Source: an uncultured Mycoplasmatota bacterium (GTDB taxonomy: Bacteria; Bacillota_I; Bacilli_A; RF39; UBA660). Taken from it: a DNA stretch of 11,209 bases. The stretch spans positions 1 through 11,209 of the forward strand of contig CAMMBX010000028.1 in the NCBI GenBank assembly GCA_946494345.1, given 5' to 3'. The notes under the pieces were generated by a model. It saw only the letters and a program-made list of their open reading frames with translations. It had not been told where the DNA came from and did not search any database. A program made the translations under genes and the position numbers. Shown here in pieces: positions 1 through 7,025 of the stretch (position 1 is the first letter of the stretch; each line of letters starts with the position of its first letter).

Positions 1-1126
1 TAGCTTTCTTTTCTAAATCAGTATTATATTTAACAATAATACCACGATAATCTAAGTAATTATAAGTATCTGTAGACTTATCTTCATCTTTCTTATAAGT
101 ATGACCAACAACAATTAAATTATCTCCATCACTAACTATCTTATTAAACCTAGCAGCATTATTTCTACTGAAAGTAACTTCATCTAAAACTTCACCATCA
201 CTATTATATTTAAGAATTAATCCTTCTGTAACTTTATCAGCATCTTTAGCATCAATATTTATAGTCTTAGAACCAGCGACAAAGAAGTCATCTCCTACCT
301 TTACAATAGAACTAAAGCCAATTGTATCAGTATATTCATAACTTTTAGCATACACTCTTTCACCATCTAATGTATATTTGGCAATTACTCCATAACGAGT
401 TGCATCTTTACCAACCAAATAAATGTAATCATCATCTATAATTGCATCATTGAAGTTTCCTGACTTACTTCCCCCATAATTATCTCTCCATACTTCATTA
501 AAATCAAAATCATATTTAATTATCAAAGCACCCCCATTTGGATCATTACCAATAACCATATTCTGTAAAATACTTTGACCAACAACAATAAATCCATCAG
601 GAACAAGTAATACTTTATTAAAAGTTGTATCTCCTGCTATTTGCACTGTTTTAGTATCAACCTGTTTGCCCTTCTTATCATATAAAACTATCAAACCATC
701 AGTAGCATTATCTTCAACCTGCTGTTTATCATACTGAGCACCACCTACTGCAATAAATCCATCATCATATTCTACAACATCACTAAAATATGAAGCATAA
801 CCTTTAGTATAAGCACTTTCAAATTCTATTTCAAAATCATCATTATATTTAGCAAACTTAGCTTTATTATATTCATCTTGATAAGAATTAAACTTACTTT
901 TTTTAAAATCACTATTACCAACAACTAAGTAACCATCATCAACATTTTTAAAACTATTTAAAGTATCAGTATAAATTATACTCTGATTATTATTATATAT
1001 TCTAAGCCCAATATAAGCTAGTTCTACAACTACTATTAAAATACATAAAACAATAATAACTTTTAAAACTCTTATTAATTTTTTCTGATCAGACTTCAAT
1101 ACTTTTTTATTCTTTTTATTCTTCAT
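1..1126 (-). CDS. Membrane-anchored extracellular protein with beta-propeller-like repeats (3' end beyond window)
   Basis: No exact family is recognised. The 375 visible residues begin at an ATG inside the 3' end of tyrS. The N-terminus is Lys/Asn-rich (residues 1-18), followed by one hydrophobic segment (about 19-42, rich in V, I and L). This predicts a cytoplasmic tail, a signal anchor and an extracellular body. The body carries at least six copies of a roughly 55-residue unit. A first strand reads GYLVVG, GFIAVG, GFIVVG, YIYLVG, FFVAG, LIVVG at about residues 65, 123, 178, 234, 280 and 337. A second reads like LIIKYDxDxxxxW, near residues 91, 145, 201, 247, 303 and 363. Such spacing is typical of propeller blades, so an extracellular beta-propeller is inferred. 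No catalytic motif is visible. An SD (GGAGG) 5 nt before the ATG lies within tyrS, so translation is probably coupled. The stop lies beyond position 1. Confidence 0.8.
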   Translation of the reverse strand, partial: MKNKKNKKVLKSDQKKLIRVLKVIIVLCILIVVVELAYIGLRIYNNNQSIIYTDTLNSFKNVDDGYLVVGNSDFKKSKFNSYQDEYNKAKFAKYNDDFEIEFESAYTKGYASYFSDVVEYDDGFIAVGGAQYDKQQVEDNATDGLIVLYDKKGKQVDTKTVQIAGDTTFNKVLLVPDGFIVVGQSILQNMVIGNDPNGGALIIKYDFDFNEVWRDNYGGSKSGNFNDAIIDDDYIYLVGKDATRYGVIAKYTLDGERVYAKSYEYTDTIGFSSIVKVGDDFFVAGSKTINIDAKDADKVTEGLILKYNSDGEVLDEVTFSRNNAARFNKIVSDGDNLIVVGHTYKKDEDKSTDTYNYLDYRGIIVKYNTDLEKKA

Positions 1127-2372
1127 TACTACCTCCAAAACAAACCATAAAGTATTTCTTTTTACCTCGTCTAACAACTAAATATTTATTATCTATAGCA
1201 GTACTTTTATTAACAGTAAAATCTAAATCATTAATTTTATCTCCATTAATACTTATACTATTATTAGAAACAAACTCACGAGATTCTCTTTTACTACTAC
1301 ATATACCTGTATTAACAAGAAAATCTACTATATTCATATCACTATCAATAACTATATTATCAAGGCCTTTAAAAGCCATTTCTATCTCTTTGCTAGTAAG
1401 ATTTTTAATATTACCACTAAATAACGCTTCACTAATATTTAAAGCTTCCCTATAAGCATCTTCACCATGTATAAAAGTAATAACTTCTCTTGCCAAAGCT
1501 TTATGAGCGATACGTTTTTCAGGCTCTGCAAGTTGTTTCTTTTCTATTTCTTCAATTTCTTCTTTACTCAAGAATGTTAAGAATTTTAAGTAATCAATCA
1601 CTTTAGAGTCCTCTGCATTAATTAAAAATTGATACATCTCATAAGGAGTAGTTTTTTCTTTATCTAACCAAATCGCTCCACCTTCACTTTTACCAAACTT
1701 AGTACCATCCGCTTTTGTTAAAAGTGGCATTGTAAAAGCATACACTTCTTTACCCGTCTTTTTACGAATTAAGTCAATACCTGCCGTAATATTACCCCAT
1801 TGATCTTGTCCAGCAACTTGTAAAGTACAGTCAAATTCCTGATTAAGATGTAAATAATCTAAAGCCTGTAATATCATATAAGAAAACTCTGCATAAGTAA
1901 TACCTGAATCAAGTCTTCTTCTTACAATATCCTTATCAAGCATATAGTTGATATTAAAGTACTTACCATAATCTCTTAAGAAATCTATTACATTAATATC
2001 CTTAGTCCAATCAAAGTTATTAACAACTCTAAAGTCATTATCTCCTCTTGCAAATATTCTTTCTGCTTGTTCTTTTAAACAAAGAAAGTTATGATTTAAC
2101 TCTTCCTTACTTATCATTGGTCTTTCACTAGTAGGACGAGGATCTCCAATAAGACCAGTCGCACCACCAACTAACAAAATCGGATGATGTCCTGCTTCCT
2201 TTAAACGTCTTGCAATTAAGAATGACGAAAAGTGTCCAATATGTAAACTATCAGCAGTAGGGTCAGTTCCTATGTAAAATGTAAGCCCCCCTTTATTTAA
2301 TTTATCAATTAAGTCAGGACTAGATATATCTTTAATTAATCCTCTCCATTTTAATTCTTCATATAATGTCAT
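1116..2372 (-). CDS. tyrS: Tyrosine--tRNA ligase (TyrRS, class I)
   Basis: Charges tRNA-Tyr with tyrosine using ATP in the cytoplasm. The 418-residue product matches the usual length of bacterial TyrRS. The class I HIGH signature is at about residues 44-47 (in the block FYIGTDPTADSLHIGH), the tyrosine/ATP pocket motif QVAGQDQWGNITAG near 185-198, and the KMSKS-type loop as KFGKS at 225-229. The C-terminal ~70 residues form an S4-like RNA-binding domain (SSKRESREFV, then VVRRGKKKYF). An upstream in-frame TTG at 2387 would put the SD inside the coding region. The ATG at 2372 has GGAGG 6 nt ahead and begins with the expected MTLYEELKWRG, so it is chosen. The CYTH stop ends 1 nt upstream, and the last 11 nt overlap the next gene. 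Expression is expected to respond to uncharged tRNA-Tyr through the T-box upstream of the CYTH gene. Confidence 0.97.
   Translation of the reverse strand: MTLYEELKWRGLIKDISSPDLIDKLNKGGLTFYIGTDPTADSLHIGHFSSFLIARRLKEAGHHPILLVGGATGLIGDPRPTSERPMISKEELNHNFLCLKEQAERIFARGDNDFRVVNNFDWTKDINVIDFLRDYGKYFNINYMLDKDIVRRRLDSGITYAEFSYMILQALDYLHLNQEFDCTLQVAGQDQWGNITAGIDLIRKKTGKEVYAFTMPLLTKADGTKFGKSEGGAIWLDKEKTTPYEMYQFLINAEDSKVIDYLKFLTFLSKEEIEEIEKKQLAEPEKRIAHKALAREVITFIHGEDAYREALNISEALFSGNIKNLTSKEIEMAFKGLDNIVIDSDMNIVDFLVNTGICSSKRESREFVSNNSISINGDKINDLDFTVNKSTAIDNKYLVVRRGKKKYFMVCFGGSNEE
1132..1136 (-). promoter_or_regulatory. Ribosome binding site of the propeller gene, inside tyrS
   Basis: GGAGG, 5 nt before the ATG at 1126, is formed by the Gly-Gly codons near the end of tyrS. 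Ribosomes finishing tyrS would pass over this site, which suggests coupled translation. Confidence 0.75.
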
Positions 2373-2373
2373 T

Positions 2374-2913
2374 TTATTCCTCCTCAAATTTTAACTCTTT
2401 TATATCATTTAAGTTATAGCCATATTTTTTATATATATTATCTACATCAATTGTAGTAATATCAGTATCATTGTAACCTAATTTTCTAATCATTGCCATA
2501 ACATCTTCTTCATTTTTACCTTCAATCTCTACATAAGTAGGTAACATTGGCCAAGTATCAATATCTATCTCTACTCCATCGAGAATATACCTAACTCGTT
2601 TATTTTCCTGATAACTTCTAGCCTTATAGCCTAGTTCATTTAAAATAAGGTTACACTTATCAAAATCAGAAACTTTTACTTCTATTTCCTTAGTCCCATC
2701 AATTAAAGGACTAACAATATTTTTTATAGTAATGGTAGTCTCAATACCATTAGTTCTAAGTCTAATCCATTTCCCTTTAATAACAGGATTAAAGTCATAA
2801 ACATAACGTCTTTGAAAAAGGCTTCCCTCCTTTTTAGCGCCTAATTTCTCTATCTTTTTAATAAAATTATCTTTATCAACTTCCAAAATTCTTACTTCAT
2901 ACTCTGTATTCAA
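2374..2913 (-). CDS. CYTH-domain protein (class IV adenylate cyclase / triphosphatase superfamily)
   Basis: CYTH proteins form a tunnel-shaped beta-barrel that binds triphosphates. Characterised members are class IV adenylate cyclases (CyaB), thiamine triphosphatases and inorganic triphosphatases; the substrate here cannot be read from sequence. Family signs in the 179-residue product are the N-terminal ExExR/K element (EYEVRI, residues 4-9), alternating charged strands KWIRLRTNG and TTITIK, then EIEVKV, KRVRYIL and VEIDIDTWPMLPTYVEIEG. The latter gives the acidic metal-binding residues and the typical WP-LP-YVEIEG strand of CyaB-like proteins. An upstream in-frame TTG at 2931 falls in the T-box terminator U-tract. 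The TTG at 2913 has GGAGG 6 nt ahead and leads directly into the ExEx motif, so it is preferred. It is the first gene after the tyrosine T-box and sits 1 nt before tyrS, so it is co-regulated with tyrosine charging. Confidence 0.85.
   Translation of the reverse strand: MNTEYEVRILEVDKDNFIKKIEKLGAKKEGSLFQRRYVYDFNPVIKGKWIRLRTNGIETTITIKNIVSPLIDGTKEIEVKVSDFDKCNLILNELGYKARSYQENKRVRYILDGVEIDIDTWPMLPTYVEIEGKNEEDVMAMIRKLGYNDTDITTIDVDNIYKKYGYNLNDIKELKFEEE
2379..2383 (-). promoter_or_regulatory. Ribosome binding site of tyrS (decides start)
   Basis: GGAGG sits 6 nt before the ATG at 2372. It lies inside the codons that would follow an alternative TTG start at 2387, which argues against that longer start. 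It also lies inside the last codons of the CYTH gene, so the two are probably translated in a coupled way. Confidence 0.8.
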
Positions 2914-2919
2914 ATTATC

Positions 2920-2924
2920 CCTCC
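2920..2924 (-). promoter_or_regulatory. Ribosome binding site of the CYTH gene (decides start)
   Basis: GGAGG lies 6 nt before the TTG at 2913 and directly after the T-box terminator U-tract. It rules out the upstream TTG at 2931, which has no SD and would start within the terminator. Confidence 0.75.
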
Positions 2925-2953
2925 AAAACAAAAAGTCCCTATAAACTAAGGAC
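2925..2953 (-). terminator. T-box regulated intrinsic terminator
   Basis: In the transcript GTCCTTA (2947-2953) pairs with TAGGGAC (2935-2941) across a 5-nt loop, giving a 7-bp stem with one G-U pair, followed by TTTTTGTTTT (2925-2934). The 5' arm includes the CCTT needed by the antiterminator, so the two folds exclude each other. It also appears to be the first terminator met by transcripts arriving from murI. Confidence 0.9.
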
Positions 2954-3129
2954 GAAAGAACCGTGGTACCACCTTATTTCATAGAGACTATGCACTTTAT
3001 TCTAATTAACGCTTGAGTCACGCTTTTCTCCATCTATGTAACTTCAAAATATAATCATCTTAGTTTACACTTACCACTAAGTCTCTTAATATAAATTATA
3101 TTTCTACTATTAGACTTCAAAGAAAATCT
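2925..3129 (-). ncRNA. Tyrosine-specific T-box leader (tRNA-sensing riboswitch)
   Basis: The minus-strand leader between the promoter and the CYTH gene has the full T-box layout. Stem I base: TCTA (3111-3114) pairs with TAGA (3033-3036). Specifier loop: AGTA (3105-3108) on one side, GAAGTTACA on the other, with codon UAC at 3038-3040. A 9-bp helix follows (3095-3103 with 3047-3055). The distal stem is AGAGA then CTTAG/CTAAG (3077-3081 with 3059-3063), enclosing a TGGTAAGTG-type loop. A stem III-like hairpin CATAG/CTATG lies at 2980-2992. The T-box core AAGGTGGTACCACGG is at 2961-2975, where UGGU (2968-2971) complements an ACCA acceptor end, as expected for tRNA-Tyr with discriminator A. AAGG (2972-2975) can pair with CCTT (2948-2951) as antiterminator, which disrupts the terminator at 2935-2953. 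Tyr specificity rests on the UAC triplet plus tyrS downstream. Uncharged tRNA-Tyr should permit read-through. Confidence 0.93.
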
Positions 3130-3135
3130 ATATAA

Positions 3136-3164
3136 AATATATCAAAAAACAAAACATAAGTCAA
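3136..3164 (-). promoter_or_regulatory. SigA-type promoter of the T-box/CYTH/tyrS operon
   Basis: A -35 box TTGACT (3159-3164) and a -10 box TATATT (3136-3141) are separated by exactly 17 nt; each matches consensus at 5 of 6 positions. The start of transcription is expected near 3129, just before stem I of the T-box. The -35 box lies 5 bases past the murI stop codon. Confidence 0.85.
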
Positions 3165-3169
3165 ATTAC

Positions 3170-3916
3170 TTAATCATTACTTTCTAATATTTTTTTAAAT
3201 CTTAGCTCTTTACTAAAATCATTACTAGAGTCAATAAATTCAAAATGTAATCTGTCACCATCTTTAATATAATTAATTCCTCTAAGTTCTAATTGTCTTA
3301 ATAATTCTCTACTAACTCCATTAGAACCATCAAAGAAATTAACATCACCTAATACTTTTTTAATATTATTTTTAATCAAAGGATAATGAGTACAGCCTAA
3401 AACCACATTATCAACACCTTTATAATCTTTTAAATGTTCATCTAAATAGTTATCAATTAAAGTTTGATCATCTTTCTCAACAAGTTCAGCAAGACCACTA
3501 CATGGTAATAAAATTGTGTTGTCATTATCATACTTATGATATAAAGCTAAAAACTTCTCACTATTTATCGTCCCTTTAGTAGCCATTACTAAAGTCTTAC
3601 CTAAAGGATTATGATCATAAACCATCTTATAAGCTGGCTCTATAGCAATAAACAAAGTATCAGGATATTCACTTCTTAACTTTTTAGCACATATCGCACT
3701 TGCTGTATTACAAGCAAGAACGATAGCCACAACACCTCTACTCAAAAAGTAATCTACTTTCTCTTTAACAATAGCATAAACTTCATCATCACTCTTATCA
3801 CCATACGGATTATTAATAGAATCACTATAATAAATAAAATAGCCATTAGGTATCAGTTTAACAATTTCTTTTAGTACACTAACACCACCAATTCCTGAAT
3901 CTAAAATACCTATCAT
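3170..3916 (-). CDS. murI: Glutamate racemase
   Basis: Interconverts L- and D-glutamate to supply D-Glu for peptidoglycan, in the cytoplasm and without a cofactor. The 248-residue product has the hallmarks of the family: DSGIGG at the N-terminus (Asp6, Ser7), the NPYG loop near 36-39, the first catalytic cysteine in ACNTAS (Cys69) and the second in GCTHYP (Cys175). The length is slightly shorter than the usual 260-270, with the shortening in loops and the C-terminus. The ATG start overlaps the truA stop by 4 nt (ATGA) and has GGAGG 7 nt ahead, indicating coupled translation. It is the last gene of the SDR-EcfA-EcfA-truA-murI operon. There is no hairpin between its stop and the next promoter, which begins 5 nt downstream. 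Confidence 0.96.
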   Translation of the reverse strand: MIGILDSGIGGVSVLKEIVKLIPNGYFIYYSDSINNPYGDKSDDEVYAIVKEKVDYFLSRGVVAIVLACNTASAICAKKLRSEYPDTLFIAIEPAYKMVYDHNPLGKTLVMATKGTINSEKFLALYHKYDNDNTILLPCSGLAELVEKDDQTLIDNYLDEHLKDYKGVDNVVLGCTHYPLIKNNIKKVLGDVNFFDGSNGVSRELLRQLELRGINYIKDGDRLHFEFIDSSNDFSKELRFKKILESND

Positions 3917-4656
3917 ATCTCATCCTCCAAAGTAGTTTTAACTAAATATAAACCACAGGACCTCGCAGTAGCACCATTCTTACCTCTTACTTTACTATCA
4001 AGTATCTTCTTAACTTCCTCTACTTCTACTTTACCAGTTCCTACTTTAAGTAAAAGTCCCACCATATTTCTAACCTGATATCTTAAAAAACCACTACCAA
4101 CAAACTTAATGTCTAAAATGTTATTTTTTTCCTTTATAGAGGCCTCATAAATAGTTCTAACACAATTTTCTTTAGACCTATTTTCGGTAACAAAGGCTCT
4201 AAAGTCATGTTCACCTTCAAAAAAATGTATAGCACTGCACATTTTATCAACTTTAAGGTGATAACAGTGTTGGTAGACATAATTTCTCATTATAGGATTA
4301 AACTCTCCCATATTTATATAATAATGATATTCTTTTTTCATAACATGATACCTAACAAAATAATCATTAGGAACCTCTACTACTGAATTTATATGTATCT
4401 CATCACTTAAATTACTGTTTAACGCCCTCTTTAATTTATATGGTGTAATAGAAACATTTATATCTAAATGCGCAACCTGATCTAATGCATGAACTCCTTT
4501 ATCAGTACGCCCACCTGCTACTACCTTAACCTTTTTGCCATTATTTATCTTAGTCGCTGCTGCTTCTAACTCCTCTTGAATAGTTCTATAACCATCTTGT
4601 CTTTGATATCCTTTAAAATTACTTCCATCATAACTAAATCTAATTAAAAATCTCAC
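3913..4656 (-). CDS. truA: tRNA pseudouridine synthase A (pseudouridine 38-40)
   Basis: Isomerises uridines 38, 39 and 40 in the anticodon arm of many tRNAs. The 247-residue product starts with the family pattern RFLIRFSYDGSNFKGYQRQ and carries the catalytic motif GGRTDKGVHA with Asp52. Later conserved pieces are the FxxGEHDFRAF-type segment (FFEGEHDFRAF) and the GSGFLRYQVRNMVG segment. The start is GTG, chosen because it gives the exact family N-terminus; the SD is weak (AAGTGA). The start lies 4 nt after the stop of the EcfA2-like gene, so coupling may compensate. The gene ends in TGA, which supports the standard genetic code. In Bacillota truA usually follows ecfA1-ecfA2-ecfT; here ecfT is absent. 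Confidence 0.96.
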   Translation of the reverse strand: MRFLIRFSYDGSNFKGYQRQDGYRTIQEELEAAATKINNGKKVKVVAGGRTDKGVHALDQVAHLDINVSITPYKLKRALNSNLSDEIHINSVVEVPNDYFVRYHVMKKEYHYYINMGEFNPIMRNYVYQHCYHLKVDKMCSAIHFFEGEHDFRAFVTENRSKENCVRTIYEASIKEKNNILDIKFVGSGFLRYQVRNMVGLLLKVGTGKVEVEEVKKILDSKVRGKNGATARSCGLYLVKTTLEDEI

Positions 4657-4660
4657 TATA

Positions 4661-5458
4661 TCACTTCACATTCCAATATATATCTTTTATTAAATCTTTC
4701 ACATCAACTCTTCTAGGTAATTTAATATTTTTTTTCTCTTTAACTAATAAAATAAAATCAACTATATCAGGCCTTTTAATCTTATGCAAAGATATCTCCT
4801 CACTATCAAAGAAAATATCACTAGTCTTCCCCGAAGTTAAAACTTTATTATCATAAAGAACTATTAAATAATTAGTATATTGATATAAATAATTTGGATT
4901 ATTACTAAAAATAACAATTGTTTTTAAAAATTTATCCTTAAGTCTATTAATAATTCTAATAAGTTTCTTTCTCTGCTTTAAATCCAAACCTCTAAAAGGT
5001 TCATCTAATAATATTACTTTAGGATTAGATAAAAAAGCAAGGGCAAACTGCAATAACTTAGTTTCACTAAAAGTAAGTGTTGATATCCTTCTATCTAATA
5101 TTTCTTGTTTAAGACCAACTATCTTTAAAGACCCCTTTATCTTCTCTAAAGTATCTTTTACATCTATTTTTCTATATCTAATATATGAAACAAAATATTC
5201 ATAAACATTATCTACATTAAATAAATTATTAAATCTAGCCTCAACTAAAACTATTTCATTTCTAAATAGATAATAATTACTCCGCAACTTTCTTATCTTA
5301 TTAAAATAGATTATTCCTCTAGAATCATCATCAAAAGAGATTAATCTTAATAATTTATCACCATTATTTCCATAAATACCAACAATTTCTCCCTTAGGTA
5401 TAACAAAAGATAAATCTTTAAAATACTTACTATTAACATGAGAAAACCTTATTTCCAT
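4661..5458 (-). CDS. EcfA2-like ABC ATPase with a broken P-loop
   Basis: It resembles EcfA2, one of two ATPases that power energy-coupling-factor vitamin transporters at the membrane. Its position just before truA and its C-terminal pattern (RPDIVDFILLVKEK...IKLP) support this. The 265 residues keep Walker B and the D-loop well (VILLDEPFRGLD, residues 148-159, catalytic Glu153). Other motifs are damaged. The Walker A region reads GNNGDKLLRL (30-39) where GNNGSGKSTL is expected, about three residues short and with no Ser/Thr after the Lys. The signature is LTFSETK (128-134) instead of LSGGQ. The switch His is replaced by Asn186 (IFSNN), and no clear Q-loop Gln is visible. The ORF is intact, with GGTGG 7 nt before the ATG, and overlaps the previous gene by 10 nt. 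Constrained but altered function is likelier than a pseudogene. Confidence 0.75.
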   Translation of the reverse strand: MEIRFSHVNSKYFKDLSFVIPKGEIVGIYGNNGDKLLRLISFDDDSRGIIYFNKIRKLRSNYYLFRNEIVLVEARFNNLFNVDNVYEYFVSYIRYRKIDVKDTLEKIKGSLKIVGLKQEILDRRISTLTFSETKLLQFALAFLSNPKVILLDEPFRGLDLKQRKKLIRIINRLKDKFLKTIVIFSNNPNYLYQYTNYLIVLYDNKVLTSGKTSDIFFDSEEISLHKIKRPDIVDFILLVKEKKNIKLPRRVDVKDLIKDIYWNVK

Positions 5459-6243
5459 AAAGATTCCACCAATCCTAAAGGACTCATATTTATTTTTGAT
5501 ATAAGACCATAATACTCAAGTTTTACAGATAAATCTACCATAAAAGGAAGTTCCAAGCCTACTTTATTTAATAGGCTATCATTGGCAAGTACATCTAATG
5601 TTTCCCCTTGACATACAATAGAACCATTATCTAGAACATAAATAGTACTGTTAATAGTATAAATTGCTTCTTCTAAAGAAGAGGTAGTAAGAATAATAGT
5701 AATACCCATAGATCTTAACTGTTCTAAAATTCCCATCAAATCTTCTTTTTCTAAAGGTGATAAATAAAGTCCTATATCATCTAAAAGTAATAATTTAGGA
5801 CTTGAAACTAACAAACTAGCAAGATATACTCTTACTCTTTCATAACAGTCAAGATCTTTAATTTTACTATTAAGTAGTTTAGTTATTTTTAAGTCTTTAG
5901 CACAATCTCTAACTAATTTATTTATTTTATCATCATCAAAGCCTAGGCATTCTAAAGGATATCTAAGATTTTTTATTACTGTATCAAAATTAAAGTAAAT
6001 ATTATAAGCATAAGAAATATCTTTATCACTATCTATTACATCTTTATTATAAGTAATTTTTTTAGTATTAATAAGTCCTGCCATTACTTTAAGTAATAAA
6101 CTTTTACCACTTTTATTTGATCCTGTAATAATAGTAAAAGAATTAAGTAGTATTTCAATATTAAAGTTTTTAAAAGGCCCTAATGATAAATTATTAACTG
6201 TAACCAATACACTACTAGTATCAGTCATAAGAGCTGCATCCAC
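5449..6243 (-). CDS. EcfA1-like ABC ATPase with altered catalytic motifs
   Basis: This is the partner of the adjacent EcfA2-like gene and resembles EcfA1 by position and by its C-terminus (VGLELPFMVDLSVKLEYYGL, then LGLVESLW, like EcfA1 tails). In the 264 residues Walker A is intact (GSNKSGKS, 41-48), so ATP binding is plausible. Walker B ends LLLLDD (151-156) with Asp in place of the catalytic Glu. The signature is LDCYERVRV (131-139) instead of LSGGQ, and the switch His is Ser188 (LTTSS). There is no transmembrane segment. The GTG start at 6243 lies 1 nt after the SDR stop, with AAGGA about 9 nt ahead; an ATG at 6228 is an alternative. No EcfT or substrate-binding S component lies in the operon, so any membrane partner must be encoded elsewhere. 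Confidence 0.75.
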   Translation of the reverse strand: MDAALMTDTSSVLVTVNNLSLGPFKNFNIEILLNSFTIITGSNKSGKSLLLKVMAGLINTKKITYNKDVIDSDKDISYAYNIYFNFDTVIKNLRYPLECLGFDDDKINKLVRDCAKDLKITKLLNSKIKDLDCYERVRVYLASLLVSSPKLLLLDDIGLYLSPLEKEDLMGILEQLRSMGITIILTTSSLEEAIYTINSTIYVLDNGSIVCQGETLDVLANDSLLNKVGLELPFMVDLSVKLEYYGLISKINMSPLGLVESLWK

Positions 6244-6244
6244 T

Positions 6245-7003
6245 TTATTTATCCTTCTTCTTTTGAATATTATAATTAATACGTGCTACAAACTTATCAG
6301 GTAAAAATCTAACCATAAATTTAACAAACTTCATTTTAAATCCGGGAATAATAATAGTTTTCCCACTAAGCATCTTTTCTATAGTATATTTTGCAACATA
6401 ATTACTGCTTAATGCTTTAACACCAAACTTAACTCCTGCTCGCTCATTAAATTTAGTATCAACAGGTCCTGGACACAAAACTGATATTTGCACTTTGCTC
6501 TTACGTCTTCTTAACTCTTCATTAATTGCCAAACTAAGGCGATAAACATAACTTTTAGTAGCATAATAACTACTAAGCATAGGCCCTGCCATAAAAGCTG
6601 CACTACTAGCTACATTTAAGATAATACCACTATCTTTTTTTATCATATCTTTTAAATAAAACTTAGTAAGCATATCAAGTGCTCTAATATTAACATCTAG
6701 CATATTAATTTCTGTATTTAAGTCTATTTCCCAAAATTCACCAAACACACCGAACCCTGCATTATTAACAAGTATATCAATATCATCATTTTTTGTTAAA
6801 ACATAAAGTTCTTTTACTTTTTGTAAATTAGAAAGATCTACTACGATGATCTTAACTTTAACTTTATTATTAATAATAGTCTTAACTTCTTCTAAAGCTT
6901 GTTTATCCCTTCCAATAAGTATCAAATCATAATTTAACTTAGCAAGATTAAGTGCTATATCTCTTCCTATTCCACTGCTGGCTCCTGTAATCATTGCTTT
7001 CAA
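6245..7003 (-). CDS. Short-chain dehydrogenase/reductase (classical SDR, DltE/YqjQ-like)
   Basis: An NAD(P)(H)-dependent oxidoreductase of unknown substrate. The 252 residues match a classical SDR: cofactor motif TGASSGIG (6-13), NNAG (80-83), structural Asn105, catalytic Ser133 in NVASSA, and YxxxK with Tyr146 and Lys150, followed by the CPGPVDT segment near 185. IGR after beta-2 (about 30-32) suggests NADP preference, a weak inference. The C-terminus is basic and partly hydrophobic (KMKFVKFMVRFLPDKF), which could allow membrane contact. The TTG start is chosen because GGAGG lies 8 nt ahead and Met-Lys-Ala-Met-Ile-Thr-Gly is the expected start; ATG three codons in is the alternative. It is the first gene of its operon and follows the extended -10 promoter at 7026-7036. 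Confidence 0.92.
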   Translation of the reverse strand: MKAMITGASSGIGRDIALNLAKLNYDLILIGRDKQALEEVKTIINNKVKVKIIVVDLSNLQKVKELYVLTKNDDIDILVNNAGFGVFGEFWEIDLNTEINMLDVNIRALDMLTKFYLKDMIKKDSGIILNVASSAAFMAGPMLSSYYATKSYVYRLSLAINEELRRRKSKVQISVLCPGPVDTKFNERAGVKFGVKALSSNYVAKYTIEKMLSGKTIIIPGFKMKFVKFMVRFLPDKFVARINYNIQKKKDK

Positions 7004-7011
7004 CTAAACCA

Positions 7012-7016
7012 CCTCC
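7012..7016 (-). promoter_or_regulatory. Ribosome binding site of the SDR gene (supports TTG start)
   Basis: GGAGG is 8 nt before the TTG at 7003, but 17 nt before the next ATG, which is too far. The expected transcript start near 7019 would leave a leader of only about 16 nt. Confidence 0.7.
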
Positions 7017-7025
7017 GCTAGACTT

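Noticed and set aside
3913..5458. Mycoplasma-type code with UGA read as Trp
   Set aside because: truA and the EcfA2-like gene end in TGA at the expected lengths, and Trp residues use TGG.
4661..5458. EcfA2-like gene as a pseudogene
   Set aside because: No frameshift or internal stop, full length, SD present and overlapping starts; motif loss alone does not prove a pseudogene.
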